A stretch of 64,000 nt of DNA from contig NZ_JAELUP010000089.1 in the NCBI RefSeq assembly GCF_016424485.1, positions 22,947 through 86,946 on the forward strand. The letters are read 5' to 3'. Position numbers and translations under genes: made by a program. Below are positions 49,042 to 57,947 of the stretch, piece after piece; the stretch's first letter is position 1, and each line of letters starts with the position of its first letter. This DNA is from Paenibacillus roseus. GTDB lineage: Bacteria; Bacillota; Bacilli; Paenibacillales; Paenibacillaceae. Under the pieces are notes generated by a model that ran no database searches, was not told the DNA's origin, and saw only the letters and a program-made list of their open reading frames with translations.

Positions 49042-51717
49042 ATGAAACAAATCGCAGAAATTTACAAACAAGACTGGCGCAACTTGTTCAAGGTACCGGT
49101 AGCCATATTTTTAATTGTGGCTCTTATCGTGCTTCCTTCTATTTATGATTGGGTAAATGTCGCCGCCGTATGGGATCCGTACAGCAACACCTCCGGCATC
49201 AAAATTGCGGTCACAAGCAAGGACAAAGGCGCAGAAATTGAGGGGGAGAGCATCAATATCGGGAAGGATGTCCTTGAAAGCCTGAAGGATAACACGAAGC
49301 TCGGATGGACCTTTGTAAGTGAGGAACAAGCACGCGAAGGGGTCAGGCATGGGGATTACTATGCAAGCCTGCTCATTCCAGAGGATTTCTCCCAGAACAT
49401 CACCAGTATTCTTGACGGACACATTCAAAGACCGGAGATCATATATACGGTCAATGAAAAAATCAATGCGGTTGCTCCGAAAATTACGGAAAAAGGCGCA
49501 ACATCAATCACGGCGCAAATTAGCGAAAACTTTATGGAGACGCTCAGTACGACGGTGTTCACCCGTCTTAAAGAGCTTGATGAAGCTTTTGAAGCGGAGC
49601 TTCCGGCGATTCGCAGGGTAGAGAAAGGCATTCTGGAGCTTGAGAAGAGTCTGCCGCATTTGGAGTCGATTGCGGCGAAGGTGTTGGAACTGGAGAAGAA
49701 GCTGCCTGAGCTCAAGGAGAAAAGCGAAAAAGTAGCCGTGCTCGAAAACCGGATTCCAGAGATTAACCAGGCCGGAGAGGCGGTGCTGAAAATCGAGGAA
49801 CAGCTCCCGCTTGTACAGGAAGCTGTGAGAGTACTGACAGTGTTTCAGGGCAAATTGCCTGAAGTCCAGCATATATCCGGCCGTATCATGGAGCTGGATC
49901 AGCGCTTCGGCGAGGTCGAACAGACCGTTGAGCGTGCAATTGCAGAGATTGATAAAGCTCAGGCCGTCATCCATACAGCACTGACGGCGCTACCGACAGT
50001 AGAGCGGATCGCGGCAGAAGGCGGTCAGTTTGCCCGCGAGTTGGGTCAGTTCATGGAACGCAATGATGCAGCCCTCGATGCTATAATTCCGGTCATTCGG
50101 CAAAACCTATTTTTATTGCAGCAAACCGCAGATTCGGCAACCCAGATTGCCCGCTTGCTGCAAGATGTGGATATCGATTCCTCTGGCCTGCTTAAAGCGA
50201 TGGCTTTCGCCGGGGACCGTCTAGAGACGGGAAGCGCAATAGCTTCAAGACTGGCGGGGATGCTGTCGACACTCAATCATTATTTGCCAGGCAATGTGCT
50301 GGGCAAGCAGATCGAGCAGTTGAATGACATTAGCTCCAGGTTTGACCAGCAGCGGCAGCAACTTGCGCGCATTATAGCAGCTGTGGAGCGTGGAGAGAAG
50401 CCTGCCAAGGAACCGGTGGATCAGTTATACCGTCTGTCTACAAGCACAAGCGCTCTACTGGGAGGCATGATCGAACGCTTCGATACAGAGGCGGTTCCGG
50501 CTTTGCAGCAGGCGATCAGCCGACTCAAGACGATAGCCGCCGATTCAACAAACGCTCTGGATTTGGCTGCGGGCAAGCTCCCGGATATCAAAGAACTGCT
50601 GGATAGCACGCTCAAAGTGGCGGATTTCGGCCAGATGAGGCTGAAGGAGCTGCAAGACAATCTGCCGCAAATCCGCAAGATCATCCATGAGTCTGCTGTC
50701 AATATCGACGAGCGGCTGTCAGGATTTACTGATGCGGTCAACCGTGCGGTTCCGCTAGTGAAGAAGGAGCTGCCTGCAGCCGAGAACAAGCTGCGCAAGG
50801 CTGCAGATTTTGTTCGCCATGATCTCTCTTACGTAGAGGATCAAATTCACCATATGGCATCGCTTATTAGCACGGGCACGCCGCAAGTTGAGGAGGGCGT
50901 TCATCGACTGGCGGATATTGTCCGTAATGATTTCCCGCAGATGGGGGAGTCTGTACGCAAGGCAGCGGATAAGATCCGCAAGATCAAGAAGGCAACGGAC
51001 CTGGAGGATATTTCCAAACTGCTCGGGGGAGATATTAAGGCAAAAAGCGAGTTTTTGGCCAATCCGGTCAAACTGGTGGATGAGCGCTTGTACCCGATTC
51101 CCAATTATGGCTCGGCAATGACACCGTTCTACGTCGTGCTTGCATTATGGGTAGGCGGCACGCTGCTCATCTCGCTGCTTCGCGTTAATGTCGACACTGA
51201 AGGCAAAACCTATAAAGGGTACCAGCTTTACTTTGGACGTCTATTGACTTTTCTGACGATAGGTATTTGTCAGGCACTTGCAGCATCGCTCGGGAATATT
51301 TTGATTTTACCGACCTATATTGTAAACAAGGTGTGGTTTGTACTGTTTGCGGTATTGATCAGCATCGTATTTGTGACCATCGTATTCACACTGGTGTCCG
51401 TATTTGGGAATATCGGCAAAGGTGTAGCGATTGTCTTCATGGTGCTGCAATTCTCCAGCTCAGGAGGGACGTTTCCGATTAGTACGACGGGGCATTTCTT
51501 CCAGATGTTGAATCCGTTTATGCCGTTTACGTATGCGATCAGCCTGATGAGGGAGGCGGTAGGCGGAATATTGCCGGAGGTTGCCATAAAGGATGTGCTT
51601 AGTCTGCTGTCCTTTATCGGCGTCTGTCTCCTACTTGCCCTGCTGCTCAAAAAGCCGCTCAGCAAATCGATCAGCCGTACAGCCGAGAAGACGAAATCAA
51701 CCAAGCTGCTGTCCTAA
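49042..51717 (+). CDS. YhgE/Pip domain-containing membrane protein
   Basis: An 891-residue protein. An N-terminal helix (residues 17-37, VPVAIFLIVALIVLPSIYDW) and the following WDPYSNTSGIKIAVTSKDKG are the YhgE/Pip N-terminal domain. Residues about 180-640 form a long extracellular coiled coil with a repeat of about 22 residues (LEKSLPHLESIAAKVLELEK and its variants). The C-terminal part has about five helices of the ABC-2 permease type (FYVVLALWVGGTLLISLL to the end). Relatives include B. subtilis YhgE, the Lactococcus phage-infection protein Pip and type VII secretion EsaA. It starts at ATG 49042 with AAGGAAGG upstream and has its own promoter. No type VII genes are nearby, so function remains open. 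Confidence 0.9.
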   Translation: MKQIAEIYKQDWRNLFKVPVAIFLIVALIVLPSIYDWVNVAAVWDPYSNTSGIKIAVTSKDKGAEIEGESINIGKDVLESLKDNTKLGWTFVSEEQAREGVRHGDYYASLLIPEDFSQNITSILDGHIQRPEIIYTVNEKINAVAPKITEKGATSITAQISENFMETLSTTVFTRLKELDEAFEAELPAIRRVEKGILELEKSLPHLESIAAKVLELEKKLPELKEKSEKVAVLENRIPEINQAGEAVLKIEEQLPLVQEAVRVLTVFQGKLPEVQHISGRIMELDQRFGEVEQTVERAIAEIDKAQAVIHTALTALPTVERIAAEGGQFARELGQFMERNDAALDAIIPVIRQNLFLLQQTADSATQIARLLQDVDIDSSGLLKAMAFAGDRLETGSAIASRLAGMLSTLNHYLPGNVLGKQIEQLNDISSRFDQQRQQLARIIAAVERGEKPAKEPVDQLYRLSTSTSALLGGMIERFDTEAVPALQQAISRLKTIAADSTNALDLAAGKLPDIKELLDSTLKVADFGQMRLKELQDNLPQIRKIIHESAVNIDERLSGFTDAVNRAVPLVKKELPAAENKLRKAADFVRHDLSYVEDQIHHMASLISTGTPQVEEGVHRLADIVRNDFPQMGESVRKAADKIRKIKKATDLEDISKLLGGDIKAKSEFLANPVKLVDERLYPIPNYGSAMTPFYVVLALWVGGTLLISLLRVNVDTEGKTYKGYQLYFGRLLTFLTIGICQALAASLGNILILPTYIVNKVWFVLFAVLISIVFVTIVFTLVSVFGNIGKGVAIVFMVLQFSSSGGTFPISTTGHFFQMLNPFMPFTYAISLMREAVGGILPEVAIKDVLSLLSFIGVCLLLALLLKKPLSKSISRTAEKTKSTKLLS

Positions 51718-51789
51718 AAGCTTGATATGCTTTAAAACAGAAGGTGTAATCGCCGGACAGCAGGATGCACAGAAAGGAAGATGCGAGAC

Positions 51790-52398
51790 TTGAAATTCAC
51801 CTTTAGATTACCGAAGCCTGATCCAAAGCGTAAAAACGAATTGCTTATTCAGCAATGGACCATGCTGAGGGAGCCGGACAGCATCGGGCGGTCGCTTGTA
51901 TGGTCGCTCCCATTGATGCTTGCCGCCGGCGGTCTGACCCTGTTGATCATCAATATGTTTGCAGAGGTGAGTATCAAGGAGTATGGCGTACAAGATGGGC
52001 ATATCCGTCTTGCGATAACACCCTTGTCCGTTGCGGCAGCGTTAGCGCTGTTGGTTGTACATGAGGTGATCCATCTGTTTATGATTCCGAAGTTTTGGCA
52101 GTCGGAGAAGACATGGATTGGGCTCAGACTAATGGGAGGATTTGTGCTGACAGAGGAAGAGATGTCCCGGAAGCGTTATGTTTTGATTTCGGCAGCGCCA
52201 TATCTCATTCTTTCCATTATACTTCCGCTTGTACTTGGATTGCTGGGCTGGTTAACCCCCGGGATCATCATGCTGCTTGTGCTTAACGCGCTGGGTTCCT
52301 CGGTTGACCTGTTGAATATTATTTTGACCCTGGTGCAAACGCCTCCTAAAGCCAGGATGGTGTCAATTGGGACCGCAACCTTCTGGAGAGCGGCATAA
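51790..52398 (+). CDS. DUF3267 family membrane protein (putative metalloprotease)
   Basis: A 202-residue membrane protein with about four helices. The second helix region contains LLVVHEVIHLFMIP, an HExxH zinc-binding pattern, and a later segment NALGSSVDLLNIILTL could supply the third ligand (Asp). This is the layout of DUF3267 proteins, which resemble site-2-type membrane metalloproteases, although no activity is established to my knowledge. I prefer TTG 51790, nine bases after AAAGGAAG; ATG 51781 touches that site. It lies 72 bases downstream of the YhgE-type gene on the same strand and may be co-transcribed with it. Confidence 0.85.
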   Translation: MKFTFRLPKPDPKRKNELLIQQWTMLREPDSIGRSLVWSLPLMLAAGGLTLLIINMFAEVSIKEYGVQDGHIRLAITPLSVAAALALLVVHEVIHLFMIPKFWQSEKTWIGLRLMGGFVLTEEEMSRKRYVLISAAPYLILSIILPLVLGLLGWLTPGIIMLLVLNALGSSVDLLNIILTLVQTPPKARMVSIGTATFWRAA

Positions 52399-52702
52399 GG
52401 ATCTAATAAAGATATTGCCTTAACGGCATCAAGGTCGATTGAGCAGCCGAGAAGCTTGCTTATGCATCTGTATCAGACGTGGATACAATTTGACAGGCTT
52501 CTCTTCTTTGATCGTTGGGCTGACAGTTACTCGTACATAGGATATGCCCGCTTTGGCCGGGAGAATGTGAAGGATGAAGAGAGCGTCACTGGAAGCAGAA
52601 ATTCGGGGCGCCGGGACTGCATGAATCGGCAGGTGTTTGACGAGGAATTGTACGCCGTGATAAGTTAACAATGGCATGACTTATGATTGGAGGTCCGGTT
52701 GT
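52399..52702. other. Intergenic region ahead of the STM4015-4011 cluster
   Basis: It should hold the cluster promoter: TTGACA occurs at 52490-52495 but no -10 box is in register. A 70-codon plus-strand frame (52456-52668) ends here without a good ribosome binding site or family-like sequence. I looked for a precursor-peptide gene and found none I can support. Confidence 0.35.
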
Positions 52703-53548
52703 ATGGCGGAAATTCGTCTTACTATTGATTATGATAGCTATGAGAGCGGACAGCGTATGGATAACCTGATTAACGAGCTGGCGCAAAAGCCCGAGAGCGG
52801 CACACTGACAGCACTGACGATCGGGGATTGGGGGGAAGCTTACCAGAACAGCCCCGATACTTTTCTGGATGCCTTGATTCGCAATAAAGATTCTTTTCCA
52901 CAGCTTCGCAAGCTGTTTATTGGCGATATGAGTTTCGAGGACTGCGAAGTATCCTGGATTGTACAGTCTGATCTGACACCGGTGCTACAGGCATTCCCGA
53001 AGCTCCAATCTTTTATAATAAAAGGAAGCACCGGACTTGCGCTGCCGGATCTGGAGCATGATGCGCTGGAAGAGTTGGTCATTATATGCGGCGGACTTCC
53101 GCTTGAAGTCGTGGAGCAGATCCGCAGTGCCCGTCTACCCGAGTTGAAGAAGCTGGAGCTGTATCTTGGGGTGGAAGATTACGGCTTCGACGGGAAGCTG
53201 GAGGATATCCTGCCGTTCCTGGAGCAGGGCCGCTTCCCTAAACTGACCTACCTTGGTCTTAAAGACAGCGACATTCAGGATGAGATTGCCAAGGCTGCTG
53301 CGAACGCGCCGATTCTGGATCAACTGCACATCCTTGACTTGTCTCTCGGCACGTTGAGCGATGAGGGAGCCGAGGCGCTGATCAATAGTGAACGGGTTCG
53401 GAAGCTTGCCTATCTGGATTTGAATTATCACTACATGAGCGATGAAATGATACAACGGTGGAAAGCCACAGGCATGAACGTGAATGTCGATGACCAGCGG
53501 GCTTCCGATGATGAGGATGACTGGCGTTATCCCGCCCTTACGGAGTAG
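52703..53548 (+). CDS. STM4015 family leucine-rich-repeat protein
   Basis: A 281-residue cytoplasmic protein made of about nine leucine-rich repeats, e.g. LTALTIGDWGEAYQN, LRKLFIGDMSFEDCEVSWIV, LDQLHILDLSLGTLSDEGAE and LAYLDLNYHYMSDEMIQRW. The combination with four downstream genes identifies it as the STM4015 family, named after a Salmonella Typhimurium locus tag. LRR proteins usually bind a partner, so it may present a substrate to the enzymes of the cluster; this is inference. GGAGGT lies eight bases before the ATG. The next gene starts within about 7 bases of its stop. Confidence 0.88.
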   Translation: MAEIRLTIDYDSYESGQRMDNLINELAQKPESGTLTALTIGDWGEAYQNSPDTFLDALIRNKDSFPQLRKLFIGDMSFEDCEVSWIVQSDLTPVLQAFPKLQSFIIKGSTGLALPDLEHDALEELVIICGGLPLEVVEQIRSARLPELKKLELYLGVEDYGFDGKLEDILPFLEQGRFPKLTYLGLKDSDIQDEIAKAAANAPILDQLHILDLSLGTLSDEGAEALINSERVRKLAYLDLNYHYMSDEMIQRWKATGMNVNVDDQRASDDEDDWRYPALTE

Positions 53549-53555
53549 CCTGACG

Positions 53556-54782
53556 GTGAAGCAGGGGGAACAAAGTCGGGCCGCAACGATGCTGCTAATC
53601 GGCAATCCCGGCAACAGAAGAACACTGGGACTTCAGGAAGCCCGAAGCAGGTGGGGGCTCAAACCTGCAGTGCTGGTGACTTACCTGGAGCTTCTGCAAG
53701 CTGCTGAAGCAGGCGGGGAAGCCATATCCCGCCTGCTTGCTTCGCGTCTGCCGCAAGCTGAAGATCAAGGGCTGCTTATTCGATTGGATGCTCCGGGGGA
53801 GCAAGCCGATGTAGAGCGGTCCTTGATTGGTCTTGGCGCGCACGACAGGGAGGGGGACGACAGCCTGTTGCCGCTGTCCGCAGCAGCAAGGCGTACCGGG
53901 ATTAGCGCCGCAGAGGCTGCATTGCTGCCGCAGGAGAAGGGCCGAATCACGTATCCCGGCCAATGGTTCCGTGGCTACTGCCGTCTGCTGGCTATGATCA
54001 GTCGTGAGGTGATTCGCTTGTGGCCGAAGGCCGTCTGGGTGAATGCGCCGGAAGAGGTTGCAGTCATGTTCGACAAGCGGGCCTGTCAGCAAAGGCTGGG
54101 TGCATGCGGGATTGACATTCCGCGGAGACTGGCCTCCGGTAGCGCAATCAGCTGCTATGAGCATATGATTCGGGAAATGGAGCAGGATCGGATGAACCGG
54201 CTGTTCCTCAAGCTGGCTACGGGCTCGGGCGCAAGTGGTGTTATCGCCTATCAGCGTCACCCTCTGACTGGAGCGGAGAAAGCGGTGACAACAATCGGCA
54301 TTGAGCAGCGGGATGGTATGCAGATTCTGTACAATTCCGGTCGGCTTAAGCAATATGCCGACCATGCGACCATTCGCGGATTAGTGGATTGGCTGTGCGG
54401 GGAAGGCGTACATATGGAGGAGTGGATTCCCAAGGCAGGAATTGCCGGCTTTTCTTTCGATATCCGGCAACTTGTTGTCGCGGGCAGAGCCTGCCACAGG
54501 ATTGCGCGGCTGAGCCGTTCTCCGATCACGAATCTGCACCTTCGCAACCGCCGGCTGGCGGTCGAGCAGACGGGCCTGTCCACGCAGCATATCGAGCGTG
54601 CCGCGCTCGCCGCCGAAGCAGCAATGGCCGCCTTCCCCGGTTCTTCCGTCGCAGGCGTTGATGTACTTGTCCGTTCGGGCTCCCGACTCCCTTACATCAT
54701 TGATGTCAATCCGTTCGGCGATCTGTTGTATGGGGTGTTGCACGAGGAGTTGAATCCATACGAATGGCAAATGAAACCATGA
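53556..54782 (+). CDS. STM4014 family ATP-grasp-like protein
   Basis: A 408-residue cytoplasmic protein. The C-terminal two thirds show ATP-grasp elements: VAVMFDKRACQQRLGACGID, then LFLKLATGSGASGVIAYQ (ATP-binding Lys and glycine loop), EEWIPKAG, and the metal-binding end IIDVNPFGDLLYG. ATP-grasp enzymes join a carboxylate to an amine or thiol via an acyl phosphate. The start is uncertain: GTG 53556 with GGAG ten bases upstream is chosen, and ATG 53589 (MLLIGNPGNRR) is close behind. It follows the LRR gene by 7 bases. As a member of the STM4011-4015 cluster it would act with two radical SAM enzymes; the substrate is unknown. Confidence 0.85.
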   Translation: MKQGEQSRAATMLLIGNPGNRRTLGLQEARSRWGLKPAVLVTYLELLQAAEAGGEAISRLLASRLPQAEDQGLLIRLDAPGEQADVERSLIGLGAHDREGDDSLLPLSAAARRTGISAAEAALLPQEKGRITYPGQWFRGYCRLLAMISREVIRLWPKAVWVNAPEEVAVMFDKRACQQRLGACGIDIPRRLASGSAISCYEHMIREMEQDRMNRLFLKLATGSGASGVIAYQRHPLTGAEKAVTTIGIEQRDGMQILYNSGRLKQYADHATIRGLVDWLCGEGVHMEEWIPKAGIAGFSFDIRQLVVAGRACHRIARLSRSPITNLHLRNRRLAVEQTGLSTQHIERAALAAEAAMAAFPGSSVAGVDVLVRSGSRLPYIIDVNPFGDLLYGVLHEELNPYEWQMKP

Positions 54783-54841
54783 GAGACATCAGGAATAGCA
54801 GCTGACAGCCGCGCGAGTAAATGATCAAAGGATGAGCAAGC

Positions 54842-55627
54842 ATGATTACAGATATGAACCAGGTTGTCGGCAGCCATGATATCTTGATGATTACACTGGA
54901 TACGCTGCGTTATGACGTAGCCAAGCTGGAGGAGACGAATTGCCCCAATTTGTGCGGCAGCGGTCCCTGGGAGAAGCGCCATACGCCCGGCAGTTTCACG
55001 TATGCGGCGCATCACGCTTTCTTTGGCGGGTTCCTGCCTACGCCTGCCAATACAGACAAGAATTCGCATGTCCGGCTGTTCCACTCCAAACATACGGGCT
55101 TAAGGACTGATCCCCGGACCTGGCTGTTCGATGCTCCGGATATTGTATCCGGTCTGTCGGCGGAAGGCTACCGCACGATTTGCATCGGCGGGGTTATTTT
55201 CTTTACCAAGAAGGTACCGCTGGCCCGCGTGCTGCCCGGCTATTTCCAGGAGAGCTATTGGCGCATGACCTTCGGTGTGACGAATCCGCGCTCGACTGAA
55301 CATCAGGTCAATCATGCGCTGAAATTGCTTCGTGAAGCTGATCCGAAGCAGCGGCTGTTCCTGTTTCTGAATGTGTCAGCCATTCATGGGCCGAACCATT
55401 ATTATGTTCCGGGAGCGCGGCAAGATTCGGTAGCGACGCAGCGGGCGGCGATCCGGTATGTGGATCAGCAGCTCGGTCCGTTATTTGATGCCATGCGCGA
55501 GCGCGGACCTGCGTTTTGTCTGGCGTTCTCCGACCATGGCACGGCTTATGGCGAGGATGGCTATCAGGGCCATCGGCTGGCGCACGAGGTCGTCTGGAAT
55601 GTGCCTTACCGGGAATTTTTCCTTTAG
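54842..55627 (+). CDS. STM4013/SEN3800 family hydrolase (alkaline phosphatase superfamily)
   Basis: A 261-residue protein of the sulfatase/phosphatase fold. DILMITLDTLRYDV gives the first metal-binding Asp, and LAFSDHGTAYGEDGYQGHR the Asp-His metal pair and the later His. The formylglycine motif CxPxR of true sulfatases is absent; in its place is TPGSFTYAAHHAFF, so the nucleophile is probably Thr or Ser, as in phosphatases and phosphonate hydrolases. It is short for the superfamily and has no signal peptide. It starts at ATG 54842 with AAGGA about ten bases upstream. It is the middle gene of the cluster. Confidence 0.88.
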   Translation: MITDMNQVVGSHDILMITLDTLRYDVAKLEETNCPNLCGSGPWEKRHTPGSFTYAAHHAFFGGFLPTPANTDKNSHVRLFHSKHTGLRTDPRTWLFDAPDIVSGLSAEGYRTICIGGVIFFTKKVPLARVLPGYFQESYWRMTFGVTNPRSTEHQVNHALKLLREADPKQRLFLFLNVSAIHGPNHYYVPGARQDSVATQRAAIRYVDQQLGPLFDAMRERGPAFCLAFSDHGTAYGEDGYQGHRLAHEVVWNVPYREFFL

Positions 55628-55734
55628 CCTGTATGAATTCCATTTCGGCTCAACCTAAATACGCCTGGCTCTATACAGATTTGCTTATCAGTCAGCGGGA
55701 GATTCGTCCGCGATCAAGACAAGGAGGAGATTGT

Positions 55735-57090
55735 ATGTCGGTTCGCCAATACGGGACGGTTGGGGAGCTTATGCAGTGGACCCGGGAGCTTGCAGATGCT
55801 CCATACCGCTCCTATTTGTATTCCTACCCGCATAAAACCGCCTACCAGCCGATTGAGCCGGCGATTCCGCTGTCCAAACTTTGGGAAGCTGAGCAGGCGG
55901 ACAGCTATTTTTTGTATATGCATATTCCGTTCTGTGCGGTGCGCTGTGGGTTCTGCAATCTGTTCACACTGCCTGATCGGCGCGCGGATGTCCATAAGGA
56001 GTACGTGGATGCGCTTGAGCGTCAGGCTGAACAATGGGCGGAATTTATGCACGGCAAGCCTTGGGCCAGATTTGCAATAGGCGGAGGAACTCCGACACTG
56101 CTGGAGCCACGGCAGCTGGAGCGGCTGTTCCATATTGCGGAGAACATACTTGGCTTGAACCCGCAGCAGGCGTCGATTTCCGTGGAAGCCTCTCCGGATA
56201 CGGTTACCCAAGAGCGGCTGCAAATCTTGAGGGCGCATCACGTCGACCGGGTGAGCATGGGCATCCAGAGCTTTGTAGAGGCGGAATCTGCCGCAATCTA
56301 TCGTCCGCAGAAGCCGAGTCTGGTAGAAGCGGCGCTGGAGAAGCTGACGGCCTTTCAATTTCCGCTGCTGAATCTGGATCTGATCTACGGATTGCCGGGG
56401 CAGACTGTGCAGTCCTGGCTCTATTCTGTAGAAAGAGCCTTGAGTTATGAGCCGGGAGAACTGTTCATTTACCCGCTTTATACGCGCGAGCATACGATTG
56501 TGAAGCCGGAGCAAATTATGGAGCAGGGGGAGGATATCCGTCTGCAGTGCTACTATGCAGCCCGTGATCTGCTGCTTTCCCGAGGTTATGAGCAGTTCTC
56601 GATGCGCAGATTTGCTAGGCCTGCGGCTATTGGAGCCAAGCAGGTGCTTCACTATAGCTGCCAGGAGGAAGGAATGGTCGGACTAGGCTGCGGCGCCCGG
56701 TCGTATACGCGCGGGGTCCATTACGCTTCCCGATATGGCGTGAGCCGTGCCGCTACACAAAGCATCATAGCCGATTATGTATCTGCCGAGAGCTACCGTT
56801 CAGCGGATTACGGCTTTATTCTGAATGAGGCGGAGCAGCGGCGTCGATTCCTGCTCAAGGCGCTGCTGCATAAGGAAGGGCTGGTGCTGGACGCGTATGA
56901 GCAACGTTTCGGGACCCGTGTGCTGGAGGATTTGCCGCAGCTGGAGCGGTTGCTTGCGACCGGACTCGCACTGGTGGAAAGCGGGAATTTGAGCTTGTCA
57001 GACGAAGGGATGGCGTACTCGGATGCGATCGGCGACTGGCTGATCTCCGATGCCGTGCGAGAACAGATGGAAGGATATGTGGTTGTATGA
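55735..57090 (+). CDS. STM4012 family radical SAM protein
   Basis: A 451-residue radical SAM enzyme, HemN-like in layout. The 4Fe-4S motif is HIPFCAVRCGFCNLFT (CxxxCxxC near residue 70), followed by FAIGGGTPTLLEP (SAM-binding glycines), ISVEASPDTVT and VSMGIQSFVEAE, and a HemN-type C-terminal domain. The start is fixed by AAGGAGGAG five bases ahead of ATG 55735; the frame stays open upstream to ATG 55635, which would add 33 residues. It overlaps the next radical SAM gene by ATGA. It differs from coproporphyrinogen oxidase in context, so heme synthesis is unlikely. Confidence 0.9.
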   Translation: MSVRQYGTVGELMQWTRELADAPYRSYLYSYPHKTAYQPIEPAIPLSKLWEAEQADSYFLYMHIPFCAVRCGFCNLFTLPDRRADVHKEYVDALERQAEQWAEFMHGKPWARFAIGGGTPTLLEPRQLERLFHIAENILGLNPQQASISVEASPDTVTQERLQILRAHHVDRVSMGIQSFVEAESAAIYRPQKPSLVEAALEKLTAFQFPLLNLDLIYGLPGQTVQSWLYSVERALSYEPGELFIYPLYTREHTIVKPEQIMEQGEDIRLQCYYAARDLLLSRGYEQFSMRRFARPAAIGAKQVLHYSCQEEGMVGLGCGARSYTRGVHYASRYGVSRAATQSIIADYVSAESYRSADYGFILNEAEQRRRFLLKALLHKEGLVLDAYEQRFGTRVLEDLPQLERLLATGLALVESGNLSLSDEGMAYSDAIGDWLISDAVREQMEGYVVV

Positions 57091-57947
57091 AGGCTGTGTT
57101 ATACTATCGCGGAACGCTGTCCTCCTGCAACTATGACTGTCCTTACTGTCCTTTCAGCAAACATATCGACAGCAAGGAGACGCTTGCCCGTGACCGCAGC
57201 CAGTTGGAAAAGTTCATGAGCTGGGTCCGTGTGCAGGGGAAGTTGGGCCACCGGTTGTCCGTCTTCTTCAATCCATATGGCGAGGCATTGCTTCATCGCT
57301 GGTATCGGGAAGCGATGATTGAACTGTCCGGCATGAAGCATATCGACAAGATAACGGTGCAGACAAATCTTTCGGTCAAGCTGGATTGGACATCGCAGCT
57401 GAATCCGGAGAAGGTTTCCTTCTGGGCCAGCTATCATCCGGGGCAGACGGAAGAGAGTCGCTTTGTAGCGCAGTGTATGGAGCTGTACAATCGCGGCCTG
57501 CGTTTTAGTGTCGGCTCGGTGGGCGTTCGCAGCGCTTTTGAGCCAATAGATTCGTTGCGACGGGCACTGCCTGAGGATGTATATTTGTGGATCAATGCTT
57601 TCAAGGATAATGGCAATCGCTATACTGTAGAGGAAATCGACCTTCTGGCATCAATTGATCCGTATTTCAGGTGGAATATTCCGGACTATGAGAGTCTGGG
57701 CAAATCGTGCCAGACCGGATCGCAGGTGTTTTATGTTCAGGGCTCGGGTCAGGTGAAGCGATGCTATCAGGATCGCAAGGTTATCGGAAACCTTTATCGT
57801 GACGGGCTGGAGGGGCTGTCTCAAGAGCGTGCCTGCGGCATGGGCAAATGCGGCTGCTATATCGGATATATCCACATGCCAGAATTGCAGCTTGACAATC
57901 TGTACGGAGAAGGGCTGCTTGAGCGTAATCCGCAGCTGCTGCCCTAG
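57087..57947 (+). CDS. STM4011 family radical SAM protein
   Basis: A 286-residue radical SAM enzyme. The cluster motif is SSCNYDCPYCPFSKH (CxxxCxxC at residues 14-21), then FFNPYGEALLHRWY and TVQTNLS. Near the C-terminus CGMGKCGCYIGYIHM supplies three more Cys, and a fourth lies in VKRCYQDRK, which suggests an auxiliary iron-sulfur site of SPASM or Twitch type. Such sites are common in enzymes that modify peptides. It is translationally coupled to the STM4012 gene, so the two enzymes are made together and may act in sequence. Its stop overlaps the stop of the convergent MocR gene. Confidence 0.9.
   Translation: MKAVLYYRGTLSSCNYDCPYCPFSKHIDSKETLARDRSQLEKFMSWVRVQGKLGHRLSVFFNPYGEALLHRWYREAMIELSGMKHIDKITVQTNLSVKLDWTSQLNPEKVSFWASYHPGQTEESRFVAQCMELYNRGLRFSVGSVGVRSAFEPIDSLRRALPEDVYLWINAFKDNGNRYTVEEIDLLASIDPYFRWNIPDYESLGKSCQTGSQVFYVQGSGQVKRCYQDRKVIGNLYRDGLEGLSQERACGMGKCGCYIGYIHMPELQLDNLYGEGLLERNPQLLP

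Noticed and set aside
52456..52668. 70-codon frame ahead of the STM4015 gene as a possible precursor peptide
   Set aside because: Weak start region, ordinary composition, no leader/core pattern and no conserved motif that I can see.
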